This document shows positions 6,367 through 8,884 of a stretch of DNA of 8,884 bases, piece by piece. A program made the translations under genes and the position numbers. The DNA lies in contig JACVJG010000085.1 in NCBI GenBank assembly GCA_015711875.1, positions 1-8,884 of the forward strand, in the 5' to 3' direction. Position 1 is the first letter of the stretch; every line of letters starts with the position of its first letter. A model generated the notes under the pieces. The model made no database searches, was not told the DNA's origin, and saw only the letters and a list, made by a program, of their open reading frames with translations. Source of the DNA: Candidatus Solincola jinzensis (GTDB lineage Bacteria > Actinomycetota > Geothermincolia > Geothermincolales > RBG-13-55-18).

Positions 6367-6395
6367 CTTTTAAGGCCGTCCTATCCATCGAACAA
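6367..6395 (-). promoter_or_regulatory. Tentative promoter of the DUF4234 gene
   Basis: On the minus strand TTGTTC (6390-6395) and TAAAAG (6367-6372) are separated by exactly 17 bp, matching TTGACA/TATAAT at 3/6 and 4/6 positions. The gene lies 233 nt downstream of the DUF2752 gene, so its own promoter would make sense. The match is weak. Confidence 0.3.
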
Positions 6396-6398
6396 CGG

Positions 6399-6414
6399 CA
6401 GGTGTCGCCACCTG
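6399..6414 (-). repeat. Short inverted repeat upstream of the DUF4234 gene
   Basis: CAGGTG and CACCTG form a 6-bp perfect inverted repeat around a 4-nt loop. It lies just upstream of the tentative -35 box of the DUF4234 gene. No T-run follows on either strand, so it is not a clear terminator; an operator or chance are both possible. The remainder of the 6327-6559 gap shows no open reading frame I would call a gene. Confidence 0.35.
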
Positions 6415-6559
6415 GAGCCGCTCCTCCCGCGCAAGTCCCCCCGCCACCGTCTTTTCTCCCTCGTGAGCGGTGACGCCGCGGCGCCCGTGTCGCCCTCACC
6501 TCCTCCGGGTCGCCGCGCTATCCTGGCTGTTCAGCTTCCCTCGCCCTTCGCGATCCCCG

Positions 6560-7030
6560 CTATACGTTGACGCCATACAGTATCAAGCGCGTCGCCCAGG
6601 CCGCCACCAGCAAAAACAGTAATGCCCAGCCTGTTCTTTTCAGGGAAGCCTTCCCAGGGCGGGGCAGAAAGCGCCTCGATGACGCCCTCTCCAGCGCGAG
6701 GAGCACGGTCGCCGCGGCCACCAGCATGAAGAGCGGGGGGCCAAGGAGATGCATGCGGAAGGCCTCCTCCCAGCGCCCGTGAGAGGTGGCGGCGAAGCTG
6801 CGGGTCATGCCGCATAGAAGGCAGGGCAATCCCGTCAGGCGGCGGAACAGGCATCCGGGGGCGACGGAATCCACCAAGCCCTTCAAGTACGGGTAGAGGT
6901 ATGACCCGACCATGACCATGGATCCCGCCCCCAGCAATTCGAGCTCCCTCGTGAGCGCTTTGCGCCCGGACGCCCCTGGGGTCTCCATGCCCTTCGCAGT
7001 GCCCTCCACCACGCCGGCATCATCCAGCAT
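6560..7030 (-). CDS. DUF2752 membrane protein
   Basis: A 156-residue protein when started at the ATG at 7030. The reading frame is open further upstream, but the extra 64 residues are low-complexity and would cover the likely promoter, so the shorter start is preferred. The DUF2752 signature is clear: CLFRRLTGLPCLLCGMTRSF (60-79) with Cys60, Cys70, Cys73 and the CGxTR core, then an AFRMHLLGP segment (90-98). Membrane helices are likely at about 35-52, 95-113 and 134-152. The family is of unknown function; the conserved cysteines could bind metal or form a disulfide. DUF2752 genes often neighbour TM2- or DUF4234-type membrane proteins, as here, suggesting the two act together. Confidence 0.8.
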   Translation of the reverse strand: MLDDAGVVEGTAKGMETPGASGRKALTRELELLGAGSMVMVGSYLYPYLKGLVDSVAPGCLFRRLTGLPCLLCGMTRSFAATSHGRWEEAFRMHLLGPPLFMLVAAATVLLALERASSRRFLPRPGKASLKRTGWALLFLLVAAWATRLILYGVNV

Positions 7031-7050
7031 CACCGCACCGCCTTTCCCTC

Positions 7051-7063
7051 GCCAACCATTATA
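7051..7063 (-). promoter_or_regulatory. -10 box of the DUF2752 gene
   Basis: A perfect TATAAT lies on the minus strand at 7058-7063, 27 nt before the ATG at 7030. A transcript start near 7051 would leave a leader of about 20 nt. A second -10-like TATACT is at 7079-7084. No good -35 box is visible for either. Confidence 0.5.
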
Positions 7064-7151
7064 CCCTCCAGGGGAGCGAGTATAGCGCCCGCGCCGGTTC
7101 ACGGTATCGTGCACACCGGCATATCGTGGCTGCCCGGCTTGAGCGCTCAAA

Positions 7152-7164
7152 GGAAATCGTTTCC
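7152..7164. repeat. Inverted repeat in the DUF2752/pilin divergent region
   Basis: GGAAA-TCG-TTTCC, five-base arms around three bases. It sits between the divergent -10 boxes at 7058-7063 (minus) and 7233-7238 (plus), next to an 8-bp palindrome GAGCGCTC (7141-7148) and a TATCGTG repeat at 7105-7111 and 7122-7128. A transcription factor site is possible but unproven. The rest of this 270-nt gap contains no gene I can support. Confidence 0.3.
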
Positions 7165-7232
7165 ATCCCGGGCCGTGGCTCGAGCTGGCAGCCCCAAGGC
7201 AACCCGCCTGGAAGGGTTTCACCGCGCGCGCA

Positions 7233-7238
7233 TATAAT
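7233..7238 (+). promoter_or_regulatory. -10 box of the pilin gene
   Basis: A perfect TATAAT on the plus strand, about 65 nt upstream of the pilin start. No convincing -35 hexamer is present at 16-18 bp; the sequence there is GC-rich. It probably drives the pilin gene and the GGDEF-like gene after it. Confidence 0.5.
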
Positions 7239-7300
7239 CTTTAGTCATAGGCCACGCAAGCCGATGCCTTTGACGAGGGCATGCGGACGATGGAGGAGAG

Positions 7301-7642
7301 TTGTTGAGGGCGTTTCCGCTGAAACGCGAGGACGGCTTTTCGCTGGTGGAGCTGATGATCGTGGTGGGCATCATCGGCATCCTGGTGGGCATCGCCCTCG
7401 CCTCTTACGAGGTATCGACCAGCCTCAGCAGGAAGGCGGTATGCCGGGCCAACCTCAAGATAATCAGGGAGCAGCTATTGAATTACTACGCCGACCATGA
7501 AGGGTATCCGGCGGAACTCGGCGAGCTGGTCCCTGAATACATAGAGAACGCCAAGGGATTGAGATGTCCAGCGTCGGGTGACCTGTACGGGTATGATCCC
7601 GAAACCGGCGAGGTGTGGTGCGACTATCACTCCGATATATGA
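7301..7642 (+). CDS. Type IV pilin-like / pseudopilin protein
   Basis: A 113-residue protein with a class III (prepilin) signal. A short basic leader ends in KREDG, and prepilin peptidase would cut between Gly12 and Phe13 to give FSLVELMIVVGIIGILVGIA, with the conserved Glu at mature position 5 (Glu17). The hydrophobic helix spans about 16-35. The globular part is short (about 40-113) and resembles minor pilins or ComGC/GspG-like subunits, with Cys48, Cys89 and Cys107; the last two could form a C-terminal disulfide loop around the YDPETGEVWC segment. It is exported and assembled in type IV pili or a related pseudopilus. Start: TTG at 7301 or TTG at 7304. GGAGGAG at 7292-7298 gives better spacing to 7304. 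An ATG at 7281 is in another frame and stops at once. Confidence 0.88.
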   Translation: MLRAFPLKREDGFSLVELMIVVGIIGILVGIALASYEVSTSLSRKAVCRANLKIIREQLLNYYADHEGYPAELGELVPEYIENAKGLRCPASGDLYGYDPETGEVWCDYHSDI

Positions 7643-7692
7643 CGGCATCCGGATAGGTAGGCTTTTGGAAGCTGTGAAAGGGGCGTAGGTTC

Positions 7693-8493
7693 ATGAAATA
7701 CGCCAGTTTCGAGCGCATCATCGTGCTGGTGATAGTGGTGGCGGTGGCGGCCATGGCGGTGGCCATGGCCATTCAAAAGACGGACGGGGTCGAGATCCTG
7801 GGCCACCTGCTCATGATCGCGGTCATCGTCGCCAGCCTTTACGGCGGCAAGCGGGGCGCTGTCGCCGGCTTCCTCGCCAGCCTCTCCCTTTATGCCGCCG
7901 CCCGTCTGGCCTGGAAAGGGGAACTCGGCTACGGCACGGCCCTGGAGCTCATCGGCATCAAGCTCCTGGTCTACGCCGTCCTCTCCCTGCTATGTCACCA
8001 CATAAGGTCGCAGTTCCGCTATTTCTTCGTGAAAATGGAACGCCAGGACATGGTGGACGACGAAACCCAGGTCGGCAACGAGCGTTTTCTCGTCAGGGAG
8101 CTGGAGGAACGCATAAACGAGCACGAACGTTACGAAACCCCTTTTTCCCTCATCCGCTTTTCCCTGAACGCCGGCTTCCTGGAAGGACAGAGCAAGCGAG
8201 GCGTGAGCGTGATGCGCGACCTCAGCATCTCCGTGCTCAAGAACGACACGCGCTCCGTGGACGAGCTGGCGAGGACGGGAGAACGGTTCATTGTCATCCT
8301 GCCCAGCGTGGGGCGTGAGGGCGCTGAGGTATGCAAAAACCGCCTGCGGGGAAAGATGCTGGGATACATCGAACGCCACCTGCAGGACGGGGATGCCGGC
8401 GAGGTCCTGGAAGCGGAGGTGTTCTCGTATCCGGAGGACAAGGCCTCGATCGAGGCCATCCTCTCCGAGGCCAGCGCCCACGTGGAGCCGTAA
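7693..8493 (+). CDS. Four-TM protein with degenerate GGDEF domain
   Basis: A 266-residue protein. Four membrane helices lie at about 8-26, 36-50, 54-71 and 82-101. A linker follows, then a GGDEF-fold domain (about 115-263). The domain opening DDETQVGNERFLVRELEERI (122-141) matches the usual D-x-LTGLxNRRxF-L start. The catalytic signature is TGERF (195-199) in place of GG(D/E)EF, followed by IVILP, and the metal-binding Asp of the first beta hairpin is absent (RFSLN, 155-159). It should not make cyclic di-GMP. RSVD (187-190) sits where the RxxD inhibitory site lies, although one residue closer, so ligand binding remains possible. It follows the pilin gene by 50 nt and is probably cotranscribed, which fits a role in pilus or surface control, by inference. 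Confidence 0.8.
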   Translation: MKYASFERIIVLVIVVAVAAMAVAMAIQKTDGVEILGHLLMIAVIVASLYGGKRGAVAGFLASLSLYAAARLAWKGELGYGTALELIGIKLLVYAVLSLLCHHIRSQFRYFFVKMERQDMVDDETQVGNERFLVRELEERINEHERYETPFSLIRFSLNAGFLEGQSKRGVSVMRDLSISVLKNDTRSVDELARTGERFIVILPSVGREGAEVCKNRLRGKMLGYIERHLQDGDAGEVLEAEVFSYPEDKASIEAILSEASAHVEP

Positions 8494-8682
8494 ATCTCGC
8501 TTTTCATCAATTCCGGAGAGCATGTTTTCCCTCTGCACGGGCCAAAGGACCCCTGGCAGTCGCTGAACAGCGAGGGTTTAATGCGCATAGCCTGAATGGA
8601 TAGCCTGAAAGAGGCCTTCCCCCCGGCGAGATCTCCCGCCGAAGAGCGGCCGGACCGACTCACGCCCGTGAAAAGCGGGGGT
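8494..8682. other. Intergenic region without recognised gene
   Basis: This 189-nt stretch lies between the stops of the GGDEF-like gene and the right-edge membrane protein (convergent). It holds a small inverted repeat TCGCT-GAAC-AGCGA (8560-8573) and two copies of ATAGCCTGAA (8587-8596, 8600-8609). Neither is followed by a T-run, so no intrinsic terminator is called. No open frame or structural RNA is convincing. Confidence 0.5.
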
Positions 8683-8884
8683 TCAAATCACCCCCCCGCC
8701 GCGGCCCCCAGCCACGCCTCCCTGCCCCGCCTCGCCCGCCTTTCCCAGAACCCGGACGATGCGAGGGGAAAAGCCGATACGCTCGGCCATCTTCACCCCC
8801 AGCCAGAGGAATATGCATCCGGCGGCCACCGCGGCAGCGACCGCCACCCCTTCCCCGCCCATCCCCGCCAGGGTCGCCAAGGCC
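8683..8884 (-). CDS. C-terminal end of an unidentified membrane protein (cut at right edge)
   Basis: The minus strand is open from the window edge to a TGA at 8683-8685, giving the last 66 residues of a protein. A hydrophobic segment (VAVAAAVAAGCIFLWLGV) is followed by a basic cytoplasmic-looking part (KMAERIGFSPRIVRVLGK) and a glycine-rich tail ending GGRGGGVI. It looks like the final membrane helix and tail of a larger protein; I do not recognise the family. It could alternatively start inside the window at TTG 8880 or ATG 8862 as a very small protein, but a frame still open at the edge makes a longer gene more likely. Confidence 0.55.
   Translation of the reverse strand, partial: ALATLAGMGGEGVAVAAAVAAGCIFLWLGVKMAERIGFSPRIVRVLGKAGEAGQGGVAGGRGGGVI

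Noticed and set aside
7031..7222. A 64-residue N-terminal extension of the DUF2752 protein.
   Set aside because: It would cover the TATAAT box at 7058-7063 and encodes Gly/Arg/Ser-rich sequence without membrane or domain features. The start at 7030 gives a normal family length.
8620..8700. A tRNA-like T-arm: GGGGGTTCAAATCACCCCC with a partly matching acceptor strand upstream.
   Set aside because: The T-stem pairs only if the loop is larger than seven bases, the acceptor has two mismatches, no anticodon arm or proper D-arm forms, and the 3' side overlaps the end of an opposing coding frame.

Overview
The window is GC-rich (roughly 60-65% by eye). It has several TTG/GTG starts, short or overlapping gene junctions and at least one promoter that looks leaderless. 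This fits a high-GC Gram-positive-type bacterium, perhaps a deep-branching actinobacterial lineage or a high-GC clostridial one. No marker gene here settles the taxonomy, so this is inference.

Layout: (1) Bases 1-2046, all minus strand: a class I SAM-dependent methyltransferase, a left-handed beta-helix (hexapeptide) acyltransferase, and the N-terminal 117 residues of a galactose-1-phosphate uridylyltransferase (GalT) running off the left edge. This looks like a small sugar or glycan modification cluster. The first gene has a TATAAT box 7 nt before its ATG, the hallmark of a leaderless transcript. (2) Bases 2222-5668, plus strand: a tight five-gene operon encoding a NusG-domain-II (EetA-like) membrane-anchored protein, an EetB/HepSI-like 'Gx transporter' membrane protein that resembles ECF S components, two ECF ATPases (EcfA1, EcfA2) and the ECF transmembrane coupling protein EcfT. 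Together these can form a complete energy-coupling-factor importer plus an exported accessory protein. The EetA/EetB pair suggests a link to flavin, quinone or extracytosolic redox biology. (3) Bases 5673-7030, minus strand: a membrane protein with two DUF4234-like halves and a DUF2752 membrane protein with a CxxCGxTR motif. (4) Bases 7301-8493, plus strand: a type IV pilin-like protein followed by a four-TM protein with a degenerate GGDEF domain. (5) The right edge holds the C-terminal end of an unidentified membrane protein on the minus strand.

The main intergenic stretches are the divergent control regions at 2047-2221 and 7031-7300, the 233-nt gap at 6327-6559, and the unexplained 189-nt gap at 8494-8682. 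No convincing intrinsic terminator, structural RNA gene, CRISPR array or mobile element is visible.

The most interesting unit is the eetAB-ecfA1A2T operon: an ECF transporter whose only visible S-like subunit is EetB-type, with probable CTG initiation of ecfA1 and variant ABC signature motifs in both ATPases.
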